Assembly (NCBI GenBank): GCA_963721385.1
Contig: CAVRJB010000008.1
Coordinates: 62,001-126,000, forward strand
Length of the DNA stretch: 64,000 nt
DNA from: DAOMFB01 sp963721385
Lineage (GTDB): Bacteria; Acidobacteriota; Thermoanaerobaculia; UBA5066
Direction: 5' to 3'
Shown: positions 17,746 through 25,856 of the stretch, in pieces
How the letters are laid out: every line of letters begins with the position of its first letter
How positions within the stretch are numbered: the stretch's first letter is position 1
The notes under the pieces: model-generated
Databases searched by the model: none
What the model was told of the DNA's origin: nothing
What the model saw: only the letters and a program-made list of their open reading frames with translations
Translations under genes and position numbers: made by a program

Positions 17746-19976
17746 GGGTGCGGAAGGAGACCAGCGCTTCCGCCCTCTTCCTCCTCGCTCTTCCGTTCGT
17801 CCTCTCGGCCCAGGCTCCGGCCAGGAAGTCGCTCACGCTCGAAGCGATCAGCGGCCCGGAGTCCCTCGTCCCGCGCGGCGCGACCGGAATCGCGTGGCGG
17901 GACGGCGGCCGCGTCACCTGGCTGACGACCGAGGGGCGCGGGAAGGAGACCTCGACGACGCTCTGGCAGTACGACACGGCCAAGGGAAAGAAGACGGCGC
18001 TCCTCGTCAAACCGATGCTGCCGGCGGCGAAGGGCGTGGACGGAACGGACGAAGCGCCGAAGCCGCTGGCGCTCGCCGGCATGCAGTGGAGCCCGTCGGG
18101 GTCCGTCCTGCTCTCCTCGGGCGCTTCCGACCTCTGGATCTGGGACTTCGGCGCGAAGGCCGGGCGGGAGCTCCGCCGCCTGACGAACGACGCCGATGAC
18201 GAGGAAGTCCCCGGGTTCTCTCCCGACGGGTCGCGCGTCGCCTACGTCAAGAAGAACGACCTCTGGGTTCTCGACCTCGCGAGCGGCAAGGAAACGCGCC
18301 TCACGACGACCGGAAGCGAGACCGTCCTGAACGGGAAGCTCGACTGGGTCTACGAGGAGGAACTCGCGCACCGGCGGAGCGGCCGGTCGTTCGAGTGGGC
18401 GCCCGATTCGAAGGCCATCGCCTATCTCCGCCTCGACGAAGGCCGCGTCCCCGAATACCCGATCGTCGACTACACCCCGACGAACGGAAAGGTGACCCGC
18501 CAGCGCTACCCGAAGGCGGGCGACCCGAACCCCGTTCCGTCGGTCCACCTCGTCGAGATTTCGGGCGCGAAGGCGTCGGCCCGAGACGCGACGTTCGCGA
18601 ACGACGACGTCCTCGTCTACCCGGAATTCTCGTGGACGGCCGACTCCTCGGCCGTCTCGTTCGTGAAGCTGAACCGCGTCCAGACGAAGGCCGAGGTCTT
18701 ACTCCTGCCGCGGGACGGCACCGCGCCGAAGCTCCTCCTTTCGGAGAGCGACCCCGCCTGGGTGAATCCCATGGAGCCGCCGCGCTTCCTCGCGGACGGC
18801 TCCGGCTTCCTCTTCGTCTCGGAGCGGACCGGCTTCCGGCACCTCTATCGCTACGCAATGGACGGGACGCTCCGGAACGCCGTCACCAAGGGCGACTGGA
18901 TGATCGACGGCCCCGTGGAGGTGGACGAGAGGGCGGGCGTCGCCTTCTTCGCCTCGACGGTGAAGGACCCGCGCGAGCGGCAGGTTTGCCGCGTCAACCT
19001 CGACGGCAGCGGCTTCGCGGTCCTCGCCGCCGAGCCGGGAACGCACTCGGTCGTCCTCTCGCCGTCCGGGCGCAGCTACGTGGACACCTTCTCGAGCCTG
19101 AGCACTCCTCCTTCGCTCCGGCTCCGGTTCGCGGACGGCACGAGCGACATGGCCGCCGCGGCGCTCCACGAGGTGGCGCTTCCGTTCACCGTCGACTCGC
19201 TGGGAACCGTCGAGATGGGCTCCTTCCGCGGCGCCGACGGGACGCTCTTCTACACGTCGCTCGTGAAGCCGGCCGGCTTCGACCCGGCGAAGAAGTACCC
19301 CGCGGTCGTCTACGTCTACGGCGGCCCGCACGAGCAGGTCGTCCGCAACAGGTGGGGCAACGGGACGCTCCTCGACCGCCTTCTCGCCTCGAAGGGGATC
19401 CTCGTCTGGTCGATGGACAACCGTGGCTCGTGGGGCCGCGGCCACGCCTTCGAGACGCCGATCCTGAAGAAGCTCGGAACGGTCGAGCTCGCGGACCAGC
19501 TGTCCGGAATCGCCGAGCTGAAGAAGCTGCCGTTCGTGGACGGCGGCCGCCTCGCGATCCGGGGTTGGTCGTACGGCGGCTTCATGACGCTGACGGCCGC
19601 GACGCACGCGGGTTCGACGTTCACGTGCGCTATCGCGGGGGCGCCCGTCGTCGCCTGGAGGCTCTACGACTCCATCTACACCGAGCGGTACATGAAGCTC
19701 CCGAAGGAGAATGCCGAGGGGTACGCGGCGGCCTCGCCGCTCGAGACGGCGGGGACGCTCGGGACGAGGCTCCTGATCCTCCACGGCACCTCGGACGACA
19801 ACGTCCACATGCAGAACACCATCCTCTTCGCCGACGAGCTGATGAAGGCGCGGAAGGACTTCGACTTCGTCCCGCTGCCGCGCCAGGCACACGGTCCCCG
19901 CGATCCCGACGCCCGCCTCTACACGGACCAGCGGATCGTCGAGTTCCTCCAGCGGAACCTCCTGAACCGGCCCTGA
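17742..19976 (+). CDS. Dipeptidyl peptidase IV (S9B prolyl peptidase), secreted
   Basis: A 744-residue protein with a signal peptide (LFLLALPFVLSAQA). The beta-propeller domain contains DWVYEEELAHRRS, whose paired glutamates bind the substrate N-terminus in DPP IV. The C-terminal hydrolase domain has GWSYGG with the nucleophile at about residue 610, the acid in HGTSDDNVH, and a histidine in RQAHG. It would remove X-Pro or X-Ala dipeptides from peptides outside the cytoplasm. The GTG start overlaps the preceding M16 gene by 4 bases, so all three peptidases form one operon that probably degrades exogenous protein. Confidence 0.93.
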   Translation: MRVRKETSASALFLLALPFVLSAQAPARKSLTLEAISGPESLVPRGATGIAWRDGGRVTWLTTEGRGKETSTTLWQYDTAKGKKTALLVKPMLPAAKGVDGTDEAPKPLALAGMQWSPSGSVLLSSGASDLWIWDFGAKAGRELRRLTNDADDEEVPGFSPDGSRVAYVKKNDLWVLDLASGKETRLTTTGSETVLNGKLDWVYEEELAHRRSGRSFEWAPDSKAIAYLRLDEGRVPEYPIVDYTPTNGKVTRQRYPKAGDPNPVPSVHLVEISGAKASARDATFANDDVLVYPEFSWTADSSAVSFVKLNRVQTKAEVLLLPRDGTAPKLLLSESDPAWVNPMEPPRFLADGSGFLFVSERTGFRHLYRYAMDGTLRNAVTKGDWMIDGPVEVDERAGVAFFASTVKDPRERQVCRVNLDGSGFAVLAAEPGTHSVVLSPSGRSYVDTFSSLSTPPSLRLRFADGTSDMAAAALHEVALPFTVDSLGTVEMGSFRGADGTLFYTSLVKPAGFDPAKKYPAVVYVYGGPHEQVVRNRWGNGTLLDRLLASKGILVWSMDNRGSWGRGHAFETPILKKLGTVELADQLSGIAELKKLPFVDGGRLAIRGWSYGGFMTLTAATHAGSTFTCAIAGAPVVAWRLYDSIYTERYMKLPKENAEGYAAASPLETAGTLGTRLLILHGTSDDNVHMQNTILFADELMKARKDFDFVPLPRQAHGPRDPDARLYTDQRIVEFLQRNLLNRP

Positions 19977-19986
19977 CGCCTCCGGC

Positions 19987-20014
19987 GTGGCCGCCGCCTG
20001 TCCGCGGCGGCCAC
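19987..20014 (+). terminator. Strong hairpin after the peptidase operon
   Basis: A perfect 11-bp stem, GTGGCCGCCGC paired with GCGGCGGCCAC around a 6-nt loop, starts 10 nt after the dipeptidyl peptidase stop. It lacks a U tract, so it may slow or protect the 3' end, or need Rho. Confidence 0.5.
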
Positions 20015-20023
20015 GTTGCCCCG

Positions 20024-20052
20024 TTGACAGCGGCCGGGCGCCGCCGCAAGCT
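20024..20052 (+). promoter_or_regulatory. Promoter of gluzincin peptidase gene
   Basis: TTGACA at 20024-20029 and CAAGCT at 20047-20052 are separated by 17 nt. The -10 ends 7 nt before the ATG at 20060, so the transcript should be leaderless. Confidence 0.6.
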
Positions 20053-20059
20053 GGTCTCA

Positions 20060-21880
20060 ATGTCAGATCCGCGTCGCTCCTATCCGCTCCCCGGGGGGAG
20101 GCCCCTGAAGGTCTTCGCCATGGACCCGATGCTCGGGGACGCGGCGGGAAACCGGATCACGATCGCCCTTCGAAACGAGTCGCTCCGGCCCGGGCCGAGC
20201 GGCGAGCGGCTCGAGGTCGTCGACTACGACGGCGGGAGCCGCCGCTTCTACGAGCCGGTCGACCTCGACCACCCGGCGCTCCTGATGCAGGGGGGGCTCG
20301 ACCCGGCCGAGTCCGACCCCCGCTTCCACCAGCAGATGGTCTACGCCGTGGCGTCGAGGGTGCTCGAGAACTTCGACGCCGCGCTCGGGAGGCGGTTCCG
20401 CTTCAAGGGAGGGGCGCGCCTGCGCCTCCTGCCCCACGCCTTCCGCGGCGCGAACGCCTTCTACGACCCCGACCTCTCCGCGGTCCTGTTCGGCTACTTC
20501 CGTGCCGACGAGGAGAACCCCGGCCCGAACCTCCCGGGCCAGACGGTTTTCACCTGCCTCTCGCACGACGTCATCGCGCATGAGGTGACGCACGCGCTCG
20601 TCCACCGCCTCCGGCCGCGTTACCTCGAAGCCTCGAACCGCGACGTCCTCGCCTTCCACGAGGGGTTCGCGGACATCGTCGCCATCTTCCAGCACTTCTC
20701 CTTCCCCGAGATCCTGACCGGGGCGATCCAGGAGACGCACGCCCGCCTCCAGTCGGCCAACTCGCTCGTGAAGCTGGCCCAGCAGTTCGGCTACGCCACG
20801 GGGTCGGGGCAGGCGCTCCGCTCGGCGATCGACGACGAGGCCGACGATGGTGACGACGCGGCGGGAGAGAAACGGCGCAAGCGCGAGCGGCTGAAGCGCC
20901 AGCAGTACGAGACGGTCCTCGAGCCCCACGAGCGCGGCTCCATCCTCGTCGCCGCCGTCTTCGACTCCTTCTTCGCGACGTACCAGTCGCGGATCCGGGA
21001 CCTGATCCGGATCGCGACCGGCGGCTCCGGCGTCCTCCCCGAAGGGGATCTCCACCCCGACCTCGTCGGGCGGATCGCGAAGGAAGCCTCGAAGTCGGCC
21101 CAGAACGTCCTGACGATGTCGATCCGCGCCTTCGACTATCTGCCCCCCGTGGACGTCACGTTCGGCGACTTCCTCCGCGCCCTGGTGACCGCCGACACCG
21201 AGCTCGTCCCGGCCGACGACCGAGGCCTCCGGGCCTCGATGATCGAGGCCTTCCGCGTCCGCGGCGTCTACCCGGAGAGCGTCGTCTCCCTCGCGCAGGA
21301 GTCGCTCCTCTGGGAGGACCGGAGCGGCGAGATCCCCGACCTGCCGGTGAACCTCCTCCGGCAGCAGCTCGTCCTCTCCGCGCGCGCCTTCGACCGGTAC
21401 GCGCCCGGGCGCGAGAGCGACGACGACCCCGTCGGGCCTTGGGCACAGGCGCTCCGCGCCTGGGCCGCTGCGAACGCGCGCTCCCTCGACCTCGTCCCTG
21501 GCCTTCCCGTCGAGCTGGGGGGGTTCCACACGGTCTTCCGCGTCTCGCCGGACGGACAGCTCCTCGTCGAGCTCGTGGCCCGCTTCGTCCAGACGCCGAA
21601 GGGCCCGAGGGACGTTCCGCCCCTCCGGGGAGGGACGACGATCGTCGCCTCTTCCGAGGGGAAAGTCCGGTACGCCATCTCGAAGCCCCTGCCGTCGAGG
21701 AAGCTCCGCCCGGAGGCTCACCGCGAGGGCGAGCGCCGGACGGAGCGCCATGCGCGCCTCACTGACGAGATGGCTCTCCGCGATCCGTCGCTCGCCTGGG
21801 GGGACGCCCGCTCCGAAAAGCGCCGCCGCCTCGGTGTCAGCTTCGAGGCCCTGCACCGGGCCGTCTGGAGCACGCGATGA
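20060..21880 (+). CDS. Gluzincin-type metallopeptidase (HEXXH + E)
   Basis: A 606-residue protein with no clear signal peptide. The zinc site is AHEVTHALVHRL (HEXXH, about residues 174-178), with the third ligand likely the glutamate in FHEGFADIVAIFQH about 45 residues later, as in thermolysin-like gluzincins. A long mostly helical middle follows, with an acidic and lysine/arginine-rich patch. The C-terminal part has beta-rich stretches (GGFHTVFRVSPDGQLLVELV). It leads an operon: the metallo-beta-lactamase-fold gene starts within its stop codon (ATGA). Apparent cytoplasmic location and neighbours suggest an intracellular role. Homologues could not be named. Confidence 0.8.
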   Translation: MSDPRRSYPLPGGRPLKVFAMDPMLGDAAGNRITIALRNESLRPGPSGERLEVVDYDGGSRRFYEPVDLDHPALLMQGGLDPAESDPRFHQQMVYAVASRVLENFDAALGRRFRFKGGARLRLLPHAFRGANAFYDPDLSAVLFGYFRADEENPGPNLPGQTVFTCLSHDVIAHEVTHALVHRLRPRYLEASNRDVLAFHEGFADIVAIFQHFSFPEILTGAIQETHARLQSANSLVKLAQQFGYATGSGQALRSAIDDEADDGDDAAGEKRRKRERLKRQQYETVLEPHERGSILVAAVFDSFFATYQSRIRDLIRIATGGSGVLPEGDLHPDLVGRIAKEASKSAQNVLTMSIRAFDYLPPVDVTFGDFLRALVTADTELVPADDRGLRASMIEAFRVRGVYPESVVSLAQESLLWEDRSGEIPDLPVNLLRQQLVLSARAFDRYAPGRESDDDPVGPWAQALRAWAAANARSLDLVPGLPVELGGFHTVFRVSPDGQLLVELVARFVQTPKGPRDVPPLRGGTTIVASSEGKVRYAISKPLPSRKLRPEAHREGERRTERHARLTDEMALRDPSLAWGDARSEKRRRLGVSFEALHRAVWSTR

Positions 21881-23094
21881 GCCCGGCAAAGAAGCCCTCC
21901 GGTGCGGTAACCGTCCGGATGTACAACGTCGGCTTCGGCGACGCGTTCCTCCTGACGTTTCCCGGCTCGCCGCCGAGAAAGGTCCTCGTCGACTGCGGCT
22001 CCCACAACGCCGGCCCGGGCCCCGAGCCAATCGGCGACGTGGCCGCCCGGATCGTCCAGGACGTCACGGGAGCCGACGGCGTCCCGAAGATCGACGTCGT
22101 CATCGCCACGCACCGCCACCGGGACCACGTCGCGGGCTTTTCGTCGCCCGTCTGGAAGGACGTGCGCGTTGGCGAGGTCTGGATGCCGTGGACCGAGGAG
22201 CCTGATGACCCCGACGCAAAGAGAATCCGCGAAGCACAGAGTTCCGGCGCGGCCAAGCTCCACGCGGCCCTCCGGCTCTCCGGCGCCCCCGACCACGTCC
22301 TCGACCTCGTCGCCAACTGCCTCACGAACGAAAAGGCGATGGCGACGCTCCACGGCGGCTTCGCCGGGAAGCCCCACCGCTTCTTCCTGCCGAAAAAGGG
22401 CGCGGAGAGAAAGCCCTTCACCCCGGCCGCACTTCCGGGCGTCACCGTCCACCTCCTCGGCCCGTCGCGCGCCCCCGACGTCATCCGCGACATGGAGCCG
22501 CCGAAGGGAAAGGGCTATCTGCGGCTCTCGGGCGAGGCCGACGGCGGCGCCGGCCTGCCGTTCCGCCGCCGGTGGGCCATGACGCCGAAGGAGTTCGACG
22601 CCACCGCCGCCTTCGCGCACCTCAGGCTTCCCGAGAAGTACCGCCGGGCCGTCGACGCCCTCGGCGAGGACGACGACCTCGCGGTCGCCGTCGCCCTCGA
22701 CGCCGCGGTCAACGGCACCAGCCTGATGCTGATGTTCGAGGTCGGGAAGGCGTTTCTCCTCTTCCCCGGAGATGCGCAGTGGGGGACGTGGAACGCGGTC
22801 CTCTCGGACGAATCGGCCGTCCAGCTCCTGAAGAAGACCGTCTTCTGCAAGATCGGCCACCACGGCAGCCACAACGCCACGCCGCGGGAGTTCGTCGAGA
22901 ACGACCTCTCGACGTTCTCGGCCATGGTCTCCACCCGCCCGATGCCCAATTGGAAGTTCATTCCGAAGCCGGCGCTGATGGCCGCGCTTCACAAGAAGTC
23001 GAACGCCGTCGTCCGAAGCGACCAGCTCTCGTCCGTCCCCTCCGGCTTCACGAAGCACGGAAACATCTGGGTGGAGACGAGGATCCCGGTCTGA
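21877..23094 (+). CDS. Metallo-beta-lactamase-fold hydrolase (ComEC/Rec2-like domain)
   Basis: A 405-residue protein. VRMYNVGFGDAFLLTFPG and VLVDCGSHN resemble the start of ComEC-type MBL domains. The metal motif HRHRDH (HXHXDH) follows in ATHRHRDHVAGF. Later ligands probably lie in LLFPGDAQWGTW and KIGHHGSHNATP. No membrane segments are present, so it is a soluble stand-alone domain. It overlaps the peptidase gene by 4 bases and is followed 10 nt later by the tail-tube-like gene, hence one transcription unit. The substrate (nucleic acid, nucleotide or ester) is unknown. Confidence 0.85.
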   Translation: MSPAKKPSGAVTVRMYNVGFGDAFLLTFPGSPPRKVLVDCGSHNAGPGPEPIGDVAARIVQDVTGADGVPKIDVVIATHRHRDHVAGFSSPVWKDVRVGEVWMPWTEEPDDPDAKRIREAQSSGAAKLHAALRLSGAPDHVLDLVANCLTNEKAMATLHGGFAGKPHRFFLPKKGAERKPFTPAALPGVTVHLLGPSRAPDVIRDMEPPKGKGYLRLSGEADGGAGLPFRRRWAMTPKEFDATAAFAHLRLPEKYRRAVDALGEDDDLAVAVALDAAVNGTSLMLMFEVGKAFLLFPGDAQWGTWNAVLSDESAVQLLKKTVFCKIGHHGSHNATPREFVENDLSTFSAMVSTRPMPNWKFIPKPALMAALHKKSNAVVRSDQLSSVPSGFTKHGNIWVETRIPV

Positions 23095-23104
23095 GAGGAG
23101 CGCC

Positions 23105-23621
23105 ATGGCCCAGTTCACCGTCAACGCCGGCCGCTTCGACCCGTACAAGAACTTCAAGTTCCGCGTAAAGTGGGATGGCAAGGTCGTCGCCGGCGTCAGC
23201 CGCGTCAGCCCGCTCCGGCGCGTCACGGAGGTCATCGAGCACCGCGAGGGAGGCGACCCGAACACGTCCCGGAAGTCGCCGGGAAGGACCCAATTCGACG
23301 CCATCACCCTCGAGCGGGGGGTCACGCACGACCCGGCCTTCGAAGAGTGGGCGAACCAGGTCTGGCGCCTCGGCGCCGGCGCGGGCGCCGAGGTCGCTCT
23401 GGCCAACTTCCGCAAGGACATCGTGCATCGAGTTCTGCAACGAGGCCGGGCAGGTGGCCCTGGCCTACAAGGTCTACCGCTGCTGGCCCTCGGAGTACCA
23501 GCCTCTTCCGGCCCTCGACGCCGACTCCGGGGCGGCCGCCTTCCAGTCGATCACCCTCCAGCACGAAGGGTGGGAGCGCGACACCTCGGTCCAGGAGCCG
23601 CAGGAACCCAAGTCGACGTGA
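23105..23621 (+). CDS. Phage tail tube-like protein (T4 gp19 family), frame broken
   Basis: About 171 residues after repair. The sequence follows the gp19-like tube protein family of contractile tails and injection systems: DPYKNFKFRVKWDGKVVAGV, then VTEVIEHREGGDPNTSRK, FEEWANQVW, and a C-terminal YKVYRCWPSEYQPLPALDAD. The reading frame changes near 23424: KDIV must be joined to IEFCNEAGQV, which requires removing one base. No sheath, baseplate, spike or ATPase gene is nearby, so this is a stand-alone copy. GAGAGGAG precedes the ATG by a few bases. A structural role outside a full injection system is possible. Confidence 0.75.
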
Positions 23622-24016
23622 GCGCCGGCGGCGCGGATCCGCCGGCGCGTCTCGACGTCCGGAAGACGCTCCGCCCGGGCGAGCGGGGAACGAGGAAGTT
23701 GCTCAAGCTCTACGGCAACGACCTCGTCTCCGTCCGCTACCGCCACGACGAGGCCGCCGGCGTCCGCCTGAAGACGGCCGAGATCGTCGTCGCCCGGGTC
23801 AAGCTCAAGCGGTCGAGGTCGCTCCCCCCGAGCGCCCTCGTCTACGCGAAGGTCGAGCCGTGGGAGAAGCCGCTGCACGAGAAGCTCAAGAAAGCTGGCG
23901 CGCGGTGGGACCCGGGACTACGATTGTGGCGGATGCGCTACGACACGGCCCTCGCCCTGGGGCTCCGACGGCGGATCCTGACGTCCCTTCCGAAGCCCGA
24001 AAGCGGTCACCGGTAG
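23618..24016 (+). CDS. Small basic protein of unknown function, 3' end inside a repeat
   Basis: A 132-residue protein starting at a GTG that overlaps the preceding stop. The N-terminal half (LRPGERGTRKLLKLYGND, then SVRYRHDEAAGVRLKTAEI) and the C-terminal motif KKAGARWDPGLRLWRMRYD suggest a small conserved domain; the ARWDPGLRLW stretch resembles short nucleic-acid-associated modules. No function is assigned. Its last codons (GHR and stop) lie within the first of three direct repeats, so the natural end may have been replaced by a mobile element. Confidence 0.55.
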   Translation: MSAGGADPPARLDVRKTLRPGERGTRKLLKLYGNDLVSVRYRHDEAAGVRLKTAEIVVARVKLKRSRSLPPSALVYAKVEPWEKPLHEKLKKAGARWDPGLRLWRMRYDTALALGLRRRILTSLPKPESGHR

Positions 24017-24079
24017 GAACTTAAATGCGGTCACCCGTAGGAACATTCGCCCGAAACAGACCAAAAGCGGTCACCGGTA
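24003..24079 (+). repeat. Three tandemly spaced direct repeats, possible IS21-like element end
   Basis: GCGGTCACCGGTAGGAAC at 24003-24020, GCGGTCACCCGTAGGAAC at 24027-24044 and GCGGTCACCGGTA at 24067-24079 are near-identical. Closely spaced repeats of this size are typical of IS21-family ends, where they bind the transposase. No IS21 transposase is present, so this would be a remnant. The classification is an inference. Confidence 0.45.
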
Positions 24080-24092
24080 CCCACCTGGGGGT

Positions 24093-24116
24093 GCCGTCTA
24101 ATACTAGTTAGGCGGC
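24093..24116 (+). other. Short inverted repeat with an attC/attI core (GTTAGGC)
   Basis: GCCGTCTAA and TTAGGCGGC form a 9-bp stem with one mismatch and a 6-nt loop. The right arm contains GTTAGGC at 24107-24113, which fits the integron core consensus GTTRRRY. It marks the left limit of the cassette array and may be a deleted attC or the remains of attI. Confidence 0.45.
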
Positions 24117-24524
24117 GAATGGACGAACGCGGCCTCGTCGCTGGCTCGACGTCCGACACCTTGGCTCGAGATTCGAAGCTCTACTCCGGCCGACCGCGTC
24201 GAGCACTGCGCCTTATCGCGCGGTGAGCCGGTGGAGCCGTCTCCTCGACAATTCCCCGCTGACCGGCTTACTCGAGCTTGCTGAGCGCACTCGCGCTCAG
24301 CTTTCTCCACGGCATCGACGGCGGCCTAGCCCGCGTCTCACTCGCAGATCTGGAGGTGGCGTCAGCCCGCCACAGTGTAGGCGTATCGCTCGTCAGCATC
24401 GCCTCGCAGGGCAGCATCGCGCCGAGCACTCCTTGCGGCCGTCGAGCCACGTAAGTCGCGGCACGCTACCCGAGGGCGAGCGGCTCGCGCTGCAGCGGCA
24501 GCTTGCGGCCGAGCGGGCGTGGCC
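24117..24524 (+). other. First cassette body, no convincing gene
   Basis: About 400 nt between the GTTAGGC core and the left half of the split attC. Short frames exist: an ATG at 24119 runs 35 codons, a GTG at 24223 runs into the attC (its end reads PPNSALQRTRR, which is attC sequence), and a third frame reads LLSALALSFLHGIDGG before a stop. None has a good ribosome site or a recognisable domain. It may be a degraded cassette gene or one with an indel. Confidence 0.4.
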
Positions 24525-24600
24525 ACCTAACAGCGCGCTGCAGCGGACTCGGAGGTTGCTTCGGTATCGTTGACACTCTCAGCTAACTAGAGAGGTCGCG

Positions 24601-24957
24601 ATGGGAAAAGCAGGACCCCGGAGAGTCAGAAGCTACAGCCAGGAGTTCAAGCTGCGGGCCGTTCAGCTGAGCCGGCAGCCGGGAGTCCTGGTCCGGGACG
24701 TGGCGCTTTCACTGAGCATTCACCCCTTCATGCTGTCGCGCTGGCGCAAGCAGGCCCGGGACGGCCAGCTGCGCGGTGCCTTGCCGGCTCTGGACCTGAA
24801 AGCCGTGGGTGAGCTCCAGCGGCTGCGAGAGGTCGAGCGCGATTACAAGCGGCTGAAGATGGAGCATGAGCTCCTAAAAAGAGCGATCCGGTTCGCCCGC
24901 GAGTTACGGGGGACGTCTTCGCGTTCCTCGAGGCGAACCGGAGGTTCTTCCCGGTGA
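24601..24957 (+). CDS. IS3-family transposase OrfA
   Basis: A 118-residue protein with a helix-turn-helix N-terminus (YSQEFKLRAVQLS, then LSIHPFMLSRWRKQ) and a C-terminal coiled region (LQRLREVERDYKRLKMEHEL), the usual OrfA layout for binding the IS ends. A run AAAAAG at 24876-24881 in codons LLK can slip by -1. In that frame the sequence reads KKSDPVRP then VFAFLEANRRFFPVSLMC and joins OrfB without a stop, so the OrfAB fusion transposase is probably made by programmed frameshifting. Confidence 0.9.
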   Translation: MGKAGPRRVRSYSQEFKLRAVQLSRQPGVLVRDVALSLSIHPFMLSRWRKQARDGQLRGALPALDLKAVGELQRLREVERDYKRLKMEHELLKRAIRFARELRGTSSRSSRRTGGSSR

Positions 24958-25784
24958 GCCTGATGTGCAGGAGGTTCGGCGTCACGCGGGCCGGGTTCTA
25001 CGCCTGGCGACGCCGTCGTCCGAGTCGCCGGACGTGTTCTGACGCGGCGATGACCGAACGGGTTCTGGCGGTGTTCCAGGAGGCGAGGGGGCTTTACGGC
25101 AGCCCTCGAGTGACCCGGGAACTCGGGCGGCGAGGCGTTTCGGTTGGCCGACGCCGTGTCGCGCGTCTGATGCGCCTGGCACAGCTCCAGGGCCGCTCGG
25201 CCCGTCTTTACCGCCGGTCGCGCGTGGGTCAGAAGGCGTTCTATCGGCTGCATCCGAACACGGTCCACGGTCTCACGACGACCGGCCCGGACCAGCTCTG
25301 GGTGGGAGACGTCACGTACGTCCGGGTCGCCGGACGCTGGCGGTACCTGGCCGTCGTGATGGACCGGCACTCCCGCAGGGTCCTCGGATGGAGCCTGGGC
25401 CGGAATCGGGACGCTTCGCTGACCCGGCGCGCCCTCACTCACGCCGTCCGATGGCGCCGTCCGCCTGCGGGCCTGACGTTTCACAGCGACCGCGGGATCG
25501 AGTACTCGGCCGTCCACCTCGGAGACGAACTGTCCCGCCGGGGTTTCGTCCAGAGCATGAATCGCCCGCGGCAGATGAACGACAACGCCCACATGGAGTC
25601 GTTCTTCCATTCGCTGAAGACCGAGTGGCTCTTCGGGATGACGTTCCAGAAGGACTCCGACCTCCGGGCCGCTCTCCTCGACTACGTCGGCTTCTACAAT
25701 CGGCGGCGCCTCCATTCGTCCCTTGGATACCTTCCCCCGGCCGTGTTCGAAGCCCAGGTCCCTAACCACACGGGTGTCAACTGA
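24954..25784 (+). CDS. IS3-family transposase OrfB (DDE integrase core)
   Basis: A 276-residue frame with the rve integrase core. The catalytic acids are in WVGDVTYV, FHSDRGIEYS and DNAHMESFFHSLK, with the DD(35)E spacing of IS3 elements. The N-terminal part (GVTRAGFYAWRRR, YGSPRVTRELGRRG) is the HTH_21-like region. The likely functional product is the -1 fusion with OrfA. The last codons reach into the right inverted repeat. Confidence 0.92.
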   Translation: MSLMCRRFGVTRAGFYAWRRRRPSRRTCSDAAMTERVLAVFQEARGLYGSPRVTRELGRRGVSVGRRRVARLMRLAQLQGRSARLYRRSRVGQKAFYRLHPNTVHGLTTTGPDQLWVGDVTYVRVAGRWRYLAVVMDRHSRRVLGWSLGRNRDASLTRRALTHAVRWRRPPAGLTFHSDRGIEYSAVHLGDELSRRGFVQSMNRPRQMNDNAHMESFFHSLKTEWLFGMTFQKDSDLRAALLDYVGFYNRRRLHSSLGYLPPAVFEAQVPNHTGVN

Positions 25785-25856
25785 ACCGAAGCAAGTTCCC
25801 TCGCTACGCTCGCCGCTGAGCTCGATATCGTTAGGCGATTCTTAGGGGAGGACATC

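Larger units (their letters stand above)
24552..25799 (+). mobile_element. IS3-family insertion sequence inside attC
   Basis: About 1.25 kb carrying orfA and orfB. The ends share an imperfect inverted repeat: TTGCTTCGGT, three variable bases, then GTTGACAC (left 24556-24576, right 25774-25794). CTCG flanks both sides (24548-24551 and 25800-25803) and may be the target duplication. The exact tips are uncertain by a few bases. It sits in the loop between the two arms of an attC. Confidence 0.75.
24525..25836 (+). other. attC site 1, split by an IS element
   Basis: The left half (24525-24551) has R'' ACCTAAC and L'' GCTGCAGCGG. The right half (from 25804) has L' CCGCTGAGC and R' GTTAGGC at 25830-25836. 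Joined, they give a 60-nt attC like the intact sites downstream. L'' pairs with L' leaving one unpaired G, the extrahelical base expected of attC. Confidence 0.75.

Noticed and set aside
23105..23621. A complete contractile injection system
   Set aside because: Only a tube-like protein was found; no sheath, baseplate, spike or AAA ATPase gene is present in the window.
24223..24573. 116-codon frame in the first cassette
   Set aside because: Its C-terminal part reads through the attC itself, and no ribosome site or domain supports it.
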